NCBI GenBank assembly: GCA_900553035.1
Contig: USCC01000011.1
Location: 1 to 32,803 of the forward strand
DNA from: an uncultured Rhodospirillaceae bacterium
Lineage (GTDB): Bacteria; Pseudomonadota; Alphaproteobacteria; CAAGCB01; CAG-977
Direction of reading: 5' to 3'
Length of the DNA: 32,803 nt
Shown here: one piece after another, positions 24,112 through 32,348 of the stretch
Numbering within the stretch: position 1 is the first letter of the stretch
Layout of the letters: each line of letters begins with the position of its first letter
Notes under the pieces: model-generated
Told to the model about the DNA's origin: nothing
The model's database searches: none
What the model saw: only the letters and a program-made list of their open reading frames with translations
Program-made: the position numbers and the translations under genes

Positions 24112-24171
24112 TCCTTCCGCACAGGAAGGGAATCGCGTTCCGCAGGCTTGTAAAGGGCAGCCTGCAAACGC
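24112..24171 (+). promoter_or_regulatory. Structured leader of rpmI-rplT, candidate L20 autoregulatory site
   Basis: CCTTCC-GCACA-GGAAGG at 24112-24128 is a first hairpin. A longer one pairs GCGTT (24135-24139) with AACGC (24167-24171) and GCAGGCT (24142-24148) with AGCCTGC (24159-24165). In E. coli L20 represses rpmI-rplT through a folded leader; a similar role is inferred here from position and structure, not proven. Confidence 0.55.
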
Positions 24172-24205
24172 AAAACCGTTCAAAATTTTAGTTAAGGAGA
24201 CGGAA

Positions 24206-24403
24206 ATGCCCAAATTGAAAACAAAAAGTTCGGTCAAAAAACGTTTTGCCCGTACCGGTTCCGGCGCGATCAAGCGCGGCTTTGCCAGCAAGCGCCACCG
24301 CCTGATTTCCAAACCGACGAAAATGAAGCGCAAAGCACGCGGCATGACGTTGCTCAAAGCGTGCGACTTTACGATCGTCGATCGTTTTATGCCTTATAAT
24401 TAA
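24206..24403 (+). CDS. rpmI: 50S ribosomal protein L35
   Basis: A 65-residue, highly basic ribosomal protein opening MPKLKTKSSVKKRFARTGSG, with RHRLISKPTKMKRKARG in the middle, as expected of L35. A GGAG site lies at the correct distance before the ATG. It is the first gene of the rpmI-rplT pair, 17 bases before rplT, and follows a strong promoter and a folded leader. The infC gene, which often precedes it, is not adjacent here; the leftward alr gene takes that place. Confidence 0.98.
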   Translation: MPKLKTKSSVKKRFARTGSGAIKRGFASKRHRLISKPTKMKRKARGMTLLKACDFTIVDRFMPYN

Positions 24404-24420
24404 CGGGGAGGAATAAGGAA

Positions 24421-24780
24421 ATGGCTCGTGTAAAACGCGGTGTGACCGCCCATGCCAAACACAAAAAAGTTTTGAAGCTCGCCAAGGGCTATCGTGAAAG
24501 CAACTCCAAACTGTATCGCGTTGCTTTGCAGAAGGTCGAAAAAGGCCTGCAGTACGCTTACCGTGACCGCCGCAAGAAAAAAAGCGACTTCCGCGCTCTG
24601 TGGATTCAGCGCATCAACGCCGGCGTCCGCGAATATGGTCTGACGTATTCCCGATTTATCAACGGTCTGAACAAGGCCGGCATTACTCTGGATCGCAAAA
24701 TCCTGGCTGATCTGGCGATGAACCAGCCCGCCGCTTTTTCCGGAGTTGTCGACCAGGTCAAGGCTGCTCTGAAGGCATAA
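24421..24780 (+). CDS. rplT: 50S ribosomal protein L20
   Basis: A 119-residue L20 with the expected start MARVKRGVTAHAKHKKVLK and the segments YRDRRKKKSDFRALWIQRIN and LNKAGITLDRKILADLA. It binds 23S rRNA early in large-subunit assembly and in some bacteria represses its own operon. GGGGAGGAATAAGGAA precedes the ATG. A terminator follows 22 bases after the stop, which separates or attenuates transcription into pheST. Confidence 0.98.
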   Translation: MARVKRGVTAHAKHKKVLKLAKGYRESNSKLYRVALQKVEKGLQYAYRDRRKKKSDFRALWIQRINAGVREYGLTYSRFINGLNKAGITLDRKILADLAMNQPAAFSGVVDQVKAALKA

Positions 24781-24801
24781 GCAAACAATTTGCTCAGATA
24801 T

Positions 24802-24835
24802 AAAGGGTCGCCTGTCATAACAAGCGACCCTTTTT
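24802..24835 (+). terminator. Terminator between rplT and pheS
   Basis: AAGGGTCGC (24803-24811) pairs with GCGACCCTT (24824-24832) around a 12-base loop and is followed by T residues. It sits 28 bases before the pheS start, so it could also act as a partial attenuator; no leader peptide was recognised. Confidence 0.9.
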
Positions 24836-24863
24836 CATGAATCGGAAGGTAAAAGGACAAGTC

Positions 24864-25958
24864 ATGAGTGATTTGGATACATTACAGGCTGAACTGCTGG
24901 CCTCCGTCGATAAAGCAGGAACACTGGCCGAACTGGACGATGTCCGTGTCGCCGCGCTCGGCAAAAAAGGCGTGATTACTGAAAAGATGAAGACGCTCGG
25001 GGCCATGTCCCCCGAAGAACGCAAATCCGCCGGACAGCGCTTCAATGCCATAAAAGAGGCGCTGGCCGCCGCCATTGAGGCAAAAAAGGAACAGCTTGAG
25101 GATGCGGAAATCAACGCGCGTCTGGCGACAGAAACCGTTGACGTCACTCTTCCCGTCCGCCCCGAAAAGCAGGGGCGCGTTCATCCCACAAGCCAGACAT
25201 ACGATGAAATTGTCGCCATTTTCGGACAGATGGGCTTTGCCGTCGCCGAAGGCCCGGATCTGGAGGACGACTTCCATAACTTCACAGCTCTGAACCTGCC
25301 GCCGGATCATCCGGCGCGCCAGATGCACGATACGTTCTATCTGGCCGACAACGGCTCTGACGAACGCTTCGTACTGCGCACCCACACCTCTCCGGTTCAA
25401 ATCCGCACAATGACATCCCGCAAACCGCCCATTCGCATCATCGCGCCGGGACGGACGTATCGTTGCGATTCCGACATGACCCACACGCCCATGTTCCATC
25501 AGGTTGAGGGACTTGTCATTGACCGGACGACAAATATGGCGCACCTGAAAGGTTGCCTCGTTGAATTCGTCAAGACGTATTTTGAACTGGACGACGTTCC
25601 AATCCGTTTCCGTCCTTCGTTCTTTCCGTTTACGGAACCTTCGGCCGAAATGGATATCGGCTGTTCACGCGAAAACGGCGAACTGGAAATCGGCGCCGGC
25701 AAAAGCTGGCTTGAAATTCTGGGATGCGGCATGGTGCATCCGAACGTGCTGACCGCGTGCGGCATTGACCCGGCGGAATATCAGGGCTTTGCCTTCGGAA
25801 TCGGCATTGAGCGCCTGGCCATGCTGAAATACGGCATCCCTGATCTGCGGACATTTTTCGATTCGGATCTGCGCTGGATCAAACATTACGGCTTTGTTCC
25901 TCTTGATGTGCCGACGACAACGGCGGGGCTGAGCCTGACGGGAGGGAACAAGTTATGA
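24864..25958 (+). CDS. pheS: Phenylalanyl-tRNA synthetase subunit alpha
   Basis: A 364-residue catalytic subunit that charges tRNA-Phe as an alpha2beta2 enzyme with PheT. The N-terminal 90 residues are a charged helical arm for tRNA binding. Class II motifs follow: RVHPTSQTYDEIVAIFGQMG opens the catalytic domain, motif 2 is GRTYRCDSDMTHTPMFHQVE near 196-215, and motif 3 is FAFGIGIERLAMLKYGI near 310-330. The ATG at 24864 has AAAGGACA upstream; an in-frame ATG at 24837 overlaps the T tail of the terminator and is less likely. It overlaps pheT by four bases (ATGA), indicating coupled translation. Confidence 0.98.
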   Translation: MSDLDTLQAELLASVDKAGTLAELDDVRVAALGKKGVITEKMKTLGAMSPEERKSAGQRFNAIKEALAAAIEAKKEQLEDAEINARLATETVDVTLPVRPEKQGRVHPTSQTYDEIVAIFGQMGFAVAEGPDLEDDFHNFTALNLPPDHPARQMHDTFYLADNGSDERFVLRTHTSPVQIRTMTSRKPPIRIIAPGRTYRCDSDMTHTPMFHQVEGLVIDRTTNMAHLKGCLVEFVKTYFELDDVPIRFRPSFFPFTEPSAEMDIGCSRENGELEIGAGKSWLEILGCGMVHPNVLTACGIDPAEYQGFAFGIGIERLAMLKYGIPDLRTFFDSDLRWIKHYGFVPLDVPTTTAGLSLTGGNKL

Positions 25959-28354
25959 AATTCACACTGTCCTGGTTAAAGGAATATCTGGATACGGACG
26001 CCGGCGTTGACGAAATCACCGACCGTCTGACGGCCATCGGTCTTGAAGTCGAGGAGGTCGTGGATCCGATCGCCCCCGTGGCCGGACTGATCGTCGCCGA
26101 AGTTGAAACATGCTCAAAACATCCCAATTCGGATCATCTCCACATTCTGACGGTCAATACAGGGAAAGAGACCCTTCAGGTCGTCTGCGGCGCGCCGAAC
26201 GCCCGGGCGGGAATGAAGGGCATCCTGGCGCGTCCCGGCGATTTCATTCCGGCCATGAACGACAGAATTAAAAAAGGCGTCGTCCGCGGCATTGAAAGTC
26301 TCGGCATGATGTGTTCGGAACGCGAGCTGGGGTTGGGTGGCGACCATCACGGCATTATTGACCTGCCGGATTCAGCCGTTGCCGGAGCACCGCTGACGTC
26401 GGTTTATCCGTCTGATCCTGTTTTTGATGTCTCCATAACGCCGAACCGCGGTGACTGCATGAGTGTCCGCGGCATTGCCCGCGATCTGGCCGCCTCCGGT
26501 CTGGGAAAATTCAAGGCGCTGAAGCCGATCGAGCTGAAGGAAAGCTTCCGTTCGGACGTGGTTCTGGTCAACGACGCCGTCGAAAAGGGCTGTCCGCTGT
26601 TTACCCTGCGTGAAATCCGGAACGTAAAGAATGTCCCAAGTCCGCAGTGGCTTCAGGATCGACTGACGGCGGTCGGCCTGCGTCCGATCTCGGCACTGGT
26701 GGACATTACGAACTATTTCACTCTGGCCTACGGACGACCCCTGCACGTTTTCGACGCGGACAAGGTCAAGGGTCGGCTGACAGTCCGTTCCGCGAAAAAC
26801 GGTGAAAAGATGACCGCGCTGGACGGCCGGACGTACGAACTGTCCGAAGGAATGATCGTGATTGCCGATGAAAACGGCGTCCAGTCGCTGGGCGGTGTCA
26901 TGGGCGGCGAAGCGACCGGATGCGACGAAAACACAACGCGCGTTCTTCTGGAATCGGCCTTCTTCACGCCCGAAGCGATTGCCCGGACGGGACAGAAGCT
27001 TCAGTTGAGTTCCGACGCCCGCCAGCGTTTTGAACGTGGCGTTGATCCGGCGACGACTCTGCCGGGTTCAATCCGCGCGGCCGAAATGGTTGCCGAACTG
27101 TGCGGCGGTGAGGTTTCGGAAATGATCAAAGCCGGGAATGCTCCGGAAGCCCGCGAAGTCATTCTGTTTTCGCCGATGCGCGTAAAACAGCTCTGCGGCA
27201 TTGCTCTGCCCGATGAGGAATGCCGGAGCATTCTGGAAAAACTCGGCTGCGCGGTCACGGCCTCCGATCTGTTCCATATGGAAGGCGGTGCCTTTGAAGT
27301 CCGCCCGCCGTCCTGGCGTTCTGACATCACCGGCGAGCACGATCTGGTCGAAGAAGTCCTGCGCATTCACGGTTATGACAAGCTTCCGGAATTTTCACTG
27401 CCGCGCCCGGCGGCGCAACGTCCCGTCCTGACGCCCAAACAGCGGCGTGAAGCGATGGTACGCCGGACATTGGCCGCCCGCGGCGGATACCAGACGATCA
27501 CCTGGTCGTTCATGTCCTCGGCCGACGCGAAACATTTCCGCGGCGGCGACCCGATCTGTCTGGCCAATCCGATCAGTTCGGATCTGGACGAGATGCGTCC
27601 GTCTCTGGTTCCGAACCTGCTGACGGCGGCACGCAACAATATAACAAAAGGGGCGAATGACGGATTCCTGTTTGAAATCGGCCCCGAGTTTTTCGGTTCG
27701 ATCCCCGAACAGCAGAGAACCGTCGCCTGCGCCCTGCGTTTTGGCGCCGCTGTTCCCCGTCATTGGGCGGAAAAGACACGACCCGCAGATGTCTTTGACG
27801 CCAAAGCCGATGCGCTGGCGGCTCTGAACGCGGCAGAAGCCCCCGTTTCGATGCAGGTCGCGCGCGGTGCGCCGGACTGGTATCATCCGGGACGTTCCGG
27901 TTCTTTCCGAATCGGAAAAACGATTCTGGCTTATTTCGGTGAGATTCACCCGAAAATCCTGAAAGCCATGGACGTCAAAGGTCCTGTCGTTGCCTGCGAG
28001 GTTTTTCTGGACAGCCTTCCCCTGCCGCGCGCGAAAAACGGCAAAACGCAGAAGCTTCTGAAACCCCGGCCGTTCATGCCGATCATCCGGGATCTGGCGT
28101 TCACCGTTCCGTCTTCGGTTGAAGCGGAAAAAATCGTTGCGGCCGCGAAAAACGTTGATAAAAATCTGATTTCCGACGTTTCGGTTTTCGACCTGTATGA
28201 AGGCGCGAACCTGGGCGAAGGCCGGAAATCGGTGGCGATTCAGCTGACGCTTCAGCCGGTGGAAAAAACGATGACGGACGAAGAAATCGAAAGCGTCCGC
28301 CGCCGTGTTGTCGGCGCTGTCGTTGCGGCGACCGGTGCGGAGCTGAGGGGATAA
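25955..28354 (+). CDS. pheT: Phenylalanyl-tRNA synthetase subunit beta
   Basis: A 799-residue beta subunit of the usual bacterial size. It starts MKFTLSWLKEYLDTDAGVDE, followed by the EMAP/OB-like tRNA-binding domain (about 40-150, with SDHLHILTVNTGKETLQVVCGAPNARAG in outline), the B3/B4 editing domain (about 205-375, with GGVMGGEATGC), the B5 domain (about 400-470), the catalytic-like core, and the C-terminal FDX-ACB anticodon domain (about 705-798, starting RPFMPIIRDLAFTVP). The editing region looks intact. The ATG overlaps the pheS stop by four bases, and an esterase gene follows three bases after its stop. Confidence 0.98.
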   Translation: MKFTLSWLKEYLDTDAGVDEITDRLTAIGLEVEEVVDPIAPVAGLIVAEVETCSKHPNSDHLHILTVNTGKETLQVVCGAPNARAGMKGILARPGDFIPAMNDRIKKGVVRGIESLGMMCSERELGLGGDHHGIIDLPDSAVAGAPLTSVYPSDPVFDVSITPNRGDCMSVRGIARDLAASGLGKFKALKPIELKESFRSDVVLVNDAVEKGCPLFTLREIRNVKNVPSPQWLQDRLTAVGLRPISALVDITNYFTLAYGRPLHVFDADKVKGRLTVRSAKNGEKMTALDGRTYELSEGMIVIADENGVQSLGGVMGGEATGCDENTTRVLLESAFFTPEAIARTGQKLQLSSDARQRFERGVDPATTLPGSIRAAEMVAELCGGEVSEMIKAGNAPEAREVILFSPMRVKQLCGIALPDEECRSILEKLGCAVTASDLFHMEGGAFEVRPPSWRSDITGEHDLVEEVLRIHGYDKLPEFSLPRPAAQRPVLTPKQRREAMVRRTLAARGGYQTITWSFMSSADAKHFRGGDPICLANPISSDLDEMRPSLVPNLLTAARNNITKGANDGFLFEIGPEFFGSIPEQQRTVACALRFGAAVPRHWAEKTRPADVFDAKADALAALNAAEAPVSMQVARGAPDWYHPGRSGSFRIGKTILAYFGEIHPKILKAMDVKGPVVACEVFLDSLPLPRAKNGKTQKLLKPRPFMPIIRDLAFTVPSSVEAEKIVAAAKNVDKNLISDVSVFDLYEGANLGEGRKSVAIQLTLQPVEKTMTDEEIESVRRRVVGAVVAATGAELRG

Positions 28355-28357
28355 CCG

Positions 28358-29182
28358 ATGGCCGAACCGTTTGCTTCGCCGACCGAGAACACATGGAAAA
28401 CGCCGACGCTTTCGGGCGCCGTGCGTTTCCCCCGCACCGGTGAAAAGCCCTCGCAACTGGTCATCTACCTGCACGGAATGGGTGGAACCGGGCATTCAAA
28501 CGTCTGGTTTGTCGAAGCCTTGCAGGATGCCATGCCCGGTGCGGTCTTTTATGTTCCGGACGGATTGGAACCCATTGACGGAAACGAAGAAACGCGTCAG
28601 TGGTTTTCCATTCCGAAAGGTTTCAGGGATTCGTGGCTGACCGTTCATCCGGACAAACTTCCGCCTCATGCCCGGGAAAAACTGGAACAGATGTACGAAA
28701 ACTATAATCCGGCCGCGCTCAGGGTTGTCGAATTCATCCGGGAACGGATGGAGTTCCATGGCATTACAGCCAAAGACACGTATGTTTTCGGCGTTTCACA
28801 GGGAGCCATGCTCGGCGTTCAGCTGATTGCCGAAAGCGATCTGCTGGCCGATGAAACGCCGGAAGGGGAGCTGATCCCTCTGGGCGGAGTGATGATTATT
28901 GCGGGCTGTCTTCTGAATGCGGCGGAAGTCGAAGCCCATCCGAGCCGGTCAAAACCTGCATTCGTTCTGGTGCATGGTTCAGAGGATACGACGGTTCCGT
29001 ACAAGGGTCACCTGCTGACGGACCGCACGCTGTTCAAAACCGGGCAAAAGACCGTGACGAAGGTTATCTGGGACAAGGATCATACATTTTTTGAATATCA
29101 GGCGATGCCCGACATCATCCGTCTGGCTTCGGAATGGGGTCGGCGGCCGGGGGAAAAAGGGCTTCCGTCCCTGTCTCTGTGA
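28358..29182 (+). CDS. Phospholipase/carboxylesterase-family alpha/beta-hydrolase
   Basis: A 274-residue cytoplasmic hydrolase of the carboxylesterase/phospholipase (PF02230-like) type. LVIYLHGMGGTGHSNVWF at about 34-51 supplies the oxyanion hole, GVSQGAMLG (about 146-154) has the nucleophile serine, HGSEDTTVPY (about 208-217) the acid, and KDHTFFE (about 243-249) the histidine. No signal peptide. Its ATG lies three bases after the pheT stop and a terminator follows, so it is the last gene of the pheS-pheT transcript, though a link to tRNA charging is not obvious. A role in ester or lysophospholipid hydrolysis is a family-level inference. Confidence 0.88.
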   Translation: MAEPFASPTENTWKTPTLSGAVRFPRTGEKPSQLVIYLHGMGGTGHSNVWFVEALQDAMPGAVFYVPDGLEPIDGNEETRQWFSIPKGFRDSWLTVHPDKLPPHAREKLEQMYENYNPAALRVVEFIRERMEFHGITAKDTYVFGVSQGAMLGVQLIAESDLLADETPEGELIPLGGVMIIAGCLLNAAEVEAHPSRSKPAFVLVHGSEDTTVPYKGHLLTDRTLFKTGQKTVTKVIWDKDHTFFEYQAMPDIIRLASEWGRRPGEKGLPSLSL

Positions 29183-29184
29183 AG

Positions 29185-29211
29185 AAAAAAGGAGGCTCGC
29201 GCCTCCTTTTT
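29185..29211 (+). terminator. Terminator of the pheST-esterase operon
   Basis: AAAAAAGGAGGC-TCGC-GCCTCCTTTTT is a perfect stem with a T tail, three bases after the esterase stop. Confidence 0.95.
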
Positions 29212-29413
29212 CCATAAAAAGAGCCCGACTCCGGTACTCCGAAAAGAACCGCGGACGAACCGGATGACGCTCCGGAATCGGGAAACACGCCCGTTTTCCC
29301 GTCGCACCCCGTTCTTTTAAAGGGAAATCCTCTCCTTTTTATCAACGGCTTTTCTGTTTTATTTTCCTGCGTTCTCTGTCATAACTGGAAAAAAATCCTA
29401 CCGGAGGAAAGCC

Positions 29414-32206
29414 ATGACCCAACGCCTGGAAAATAAAAAAGTCGTCCTGATCGACGGTTCGGGATATATTTTCCGTGCCTTTTACGCCCTTCCCCCGATG
29501 AGCCGCGACGACGGAACCCCCGTCAACGCCGTTTACGGTTTCTGCAGCATGCTGATGAAGCTTCTGAAAGAAATGCCGGCCGATTATCTGGCCGTCGTCT
29601 TTGATGCTTCGCGCATCACGTTCCGGCAGACGATCTATCCGGAATACAAGGCCAACCGGAAGGAAACGCCCGAGGCTCTGATTCCCCAGTTTCCCCTCCT
29701 GCGCCAGGCTGTTGACGCGTTCGGCATCGCTCAGGTGGAAATGGAAGGCTATGAAGCGGATGACTTGCTGGCGACCTATTCCCGCCTTGCCCATGAGGAT
29801 GGCGCGGATGTCACCATTGTTTCGGCCGACAAAGACCTGATGCAGATGGTCGGTTCCGGCGTTACGATCTTTGATCCGTTGAAACAGCGCGTTGTCGAAG
29901 AGATGCAAGTTCTGGAAAAATTCGGTGTCACACCGGACAAGGTCGTTGATGTACAGTCTCTGGCCGGCGATTCGACCGACAATGTCCCGGGCATCACCGG
30001 CATCGGCATCAAAACGGCGGCTCAGCTGATTAACGATTACGGTTCTCTTGAAAACCTTCTGGCTCGGGCGGAGGAAATCAAACAGCCCAAACGCCGGGAA
30101 ACCATCATCGCGCAGGCTGAACAGGCCCGTATTTCAAAACAGCTCGTCCGGCTTGACGCTTTTGCGCCGGTGACGGAATCCCTGGATTCTTTTGCTGTCC
30201 AGACGCCGGATATTGAAAAAATCCGGGAATTTCTGACCCGGCAGACCTTCAAAAGCCTGGTCGCCAAACTACCGAACTGGCTGTCTTCCCGGGCGCAGAT
30301 TATGCCCGGCGCGGAACATCCCGCGCTGCCGGCTGTGCCTGAAATCACCAAGGAATACACGCTGGTGCAGACCCCTGAAGAGCTACGGAAATGGGTGGAC
30401 GGCGCGATTGCGGCGGGTCTGGTCGCCATTGACACGGAAACCGACGCTCTGTCGCCGACAAAAGCGCATATGGTCGGTTTTTCAATGTCCTACGAAGACG
30501 GAAAAGCCTGTTACGTTCCCCTGCGCCATATCGGGAAAGCCCGGCAGGGCGAGCTGTTCGGCGCGGAAGAAGCCCCGATTAACAGCCTGAAACAGATTCC
30601 CGTCGAAACGGCGCTTGCAATCCTCAAACCGCTCCTGACGAACAAAGGCGTCCTGAAAGTCGGGCACAACATCAAATACGACTGGCACATTTTTGCCAAC
30701 GAATACGGCGATGATCTGGATATCACGCCGCTGGAGGACACGATGCTCCTGTCCTATGATCTGGACGGGGCGGCGCACGGGCACGGTATGGACGAACTGG
30801 CCGACTTGTACCTGGATTACCGGACAATCACATATGAAGACGTCTGCGGCAAAGGGAAGCTGAAAATCACGTTTGACCGCGTTGAACTCCAGCCCGCCTG
30901 TGATTATGCGGCCGAAGACGCGGACATCACGTTGCGCCTGTACCGCTACCTGAAACAGCGTCTGCTGAATGAACGCATGGTATCGATTTACGAAAACATG
31001 GATCGTCCGATGATTCCCATTCTGTACACGATGGAACGCCGCGGTATCAAGGTCTGTGAAAAAGAACTCCAGAAGCTGAGCCACACCTTCGGGACGCGGA
31101 TTGACGCTTTGGAAAAAGAAATCTTTGCCCTGTCCGGCGAAGAGTTCAACCTGAACTCGCCCGCACAGATGGGCAAAATCCTGTTTGAAAAGCTGGCGCT
31201 TCCGCACGGCAGTAAAAACGCCAAGACCGGTTCATGGTCAACAGAGGCGACCATTCTGGAAGGTCTGGTGGATGAAGGATACGAACTTCCGGCGAAAATC
31301 CTTGAATGGCGCCAGTTTTCAAAGCTGAAAAGCACCTATTCCGACGCTCTGCAGGAACAGATCAATCCGCGGACGGGGCGTGTGCATACAAATTTCATGC
31401 AGACGGTGACTTCGACGGGGCGGCTGTCCTCTAACGACCCGAACCTGCAGAACATTCCCATCCGTTCCGAAGAAGGCCGCGAAATCCGGCGTGCATTCAT
31501 CTCCGAACCGGGGAATCTCCTTCTGTCTGCGGACTATTCGCAGATTGAACTGCGCCTGATGGCTCATGTCGCGGATGTACAGGGGCTGAAGGACGCTTTC
31601 GCCCGCGGAATCGACATTCACGCGGCAACGGCATCACAGATGTTCCACGTTCCCGTCGAAGGTATGGACCCGATGATTCGCCGCAGTGCCAAGGCAATCA
31701 ACTTCGGCATCATTTACGGCATTTCCGCGTTCGGCCTGGCGCGTCAGCTGAGCATCTCGCGGACCGAAGCGCAGGAATATATCAACGCCTATTTCAAACG
31801 TTTTCCCGAAATCAAGGCTTATATGGAACAGACAATTGACTTCGCCCGGACGAACGGGTACGTCATGACACCGTTCGGCCGCAAATGCTCGGTCGGCAAC
31901 CTGAACGACCGCAACGCCGCGCGGCGTTCATTTGCCGAACGCGCCGCCATTAACGCCCCGATTCAGGGCGGGGCGGCCGATATTCTGAAAAAAGCGATGA
32001 TCCGCCTGCCCGATGCTTTGGATGCCGCGAACCTGTCCGCGAAAATGTTGCTTCAGGTTCATGACGAACTTGTCTTTGAAATCCCCGAACACGAATCGGA
32101 AGCGACCGGCGCGCTTGTGAAAAACGTCATGGAAAATGTTTATCAGCTCAGCGTTCCTCTGATCGCCGAAGTCGGTGTGGCAGACAACTGGGCGACGGCG
32201 CATTAA
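29414..32206 (+). CDS. polA: DNA polymerase I
   Basis: A 930-residue full-length PolA, close to the E. coli length, acting in Okazaki fragment maturation and repair. The 5' nuclease domain is at about 8-290 (VLIDGSGYIFRAFYALPP, EGYEADDLLATY, SADKDLMQ, GDSTDNVPGI). The 3'-5' exonuclease site is intact: D340 and E342 in AIDTETDAL, D423 in HNIKYDWH, and Y498/D502 in YAAEDAD, so proofreading is expected. The polymerase domain has motif A with D707 (SADYSQIELR), motif B (RRSAKAINFGIIYG, K760) and motif C (QVHDELVF, D884/E885). GGAGGAAA precedes the ATG. No terminator is clear downstream; the following 142 bases lead to another gene. Confidence 0.98.
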   Translation: MTQRLENKKVVLIDGSGYIFRAFYALPPMSRDDGTPVNAVYGFCSMLMKLLKEMPADYLAVVFDASRITFRQTIYPEYKANRKETPEALIPQFPLLRQAVDAFGIAQVEMEGYEADDLLATYSRLAHEDGADVTIVSADKDLMQMVGSGVTIFDPLKQRVVEEMQVLEKFGVTPDKVVDVQSLAGDSTDNVPGITGIGIKTAAQLINDYGSLENLLARAEEIKQPKRRETIIAQAEQARISKQLVRLDAFAPVTESLDSFAVQTPDIEKIREFLTRQTFKSLVAKLPNWLSSRAQIMPGAEHPALPAVPEITKEYTLVQTPEELRKWVDGAIAAGLVAIDTETDALSPTKAHMVGFSMSYEDGKACYVPLRHIGKARQGELFGAEEAPINSLKQIPVETALAILKPLLTNKGVLKVGHNIKYDWHIFANEYGDDLDITPLEDTMLLSYDLDGAAHGHGMDELADLYLDYRTITYEDVCGKGKLKITFDRVELQPACDYAAEDADITLRLYRYLKQRLLNERMVSIYENMDRPMIPILYTMERRGIKVCEKELQKLSHTFGTRIDALEKEIFALSGEEFNLNSPAQMGKILFEKLALPHGSKNAKTGSWSTEATILEGLVDEGYELPAKILEWRQFSKLKSTYSDALQEQINPRTGRVHTNFMQTVTSTGRLSSNDPNLQNIPIRSEEGREIRRAFISEPGNLLLSADYSQIELRLMAHVADVQGLKDAFARGIDIHAATASQMFHVPVEGMDPMIRRSAKAINFGIIYGISAFGLARQLSISRTEAQEYINAYFKRFPEIKAYMEQTIDFARTNGYVMTPFGRKCSVGNLNDRNAARRSFAERAAINAPIQGGAADILKKAMIRLPDALDAANLSAKMLLQVHDELVFEIPEHESEATGALVKNVMENVYQLSVPLIAEVGVADNWATAH

Positions 32207-32348
32207 AACGTGCGTCGCATATGTGACGGATTTATGAAGAAAATGTGATCCGGCCGACAGCCGCGCCATAATCCTGCCGTAATTCAGGCCGCAATTCGGC
32301 CATATTTCAATGCTATTCTGAATCTTGGAATAAAGATGGGGAAAGCAA
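32207..32348. other. Intergenic region between polA and the cysteine-rich gene
   Basis: No terminator with a T run was seen after polA. Two similar stretches, AATTCAGGCCG and AATTCGGCC (from about 32281 to 32301), lie before a weak promoter-like TTCAAT ... AATAAA pair. The role is unresolved. Confidence 0.3.

Noticed and set aside
23145..24191. Long rightward frame opposite alr
   Set aside because: Arg/Pro/Ser-rich antisense shadow with no domain; alr carries all catalytic residues.
27395..28495. Long leftward frame opposite pheT
   Set aside because: Antisense shadow rich in Arg, Gly and Gln; pheT is complete.
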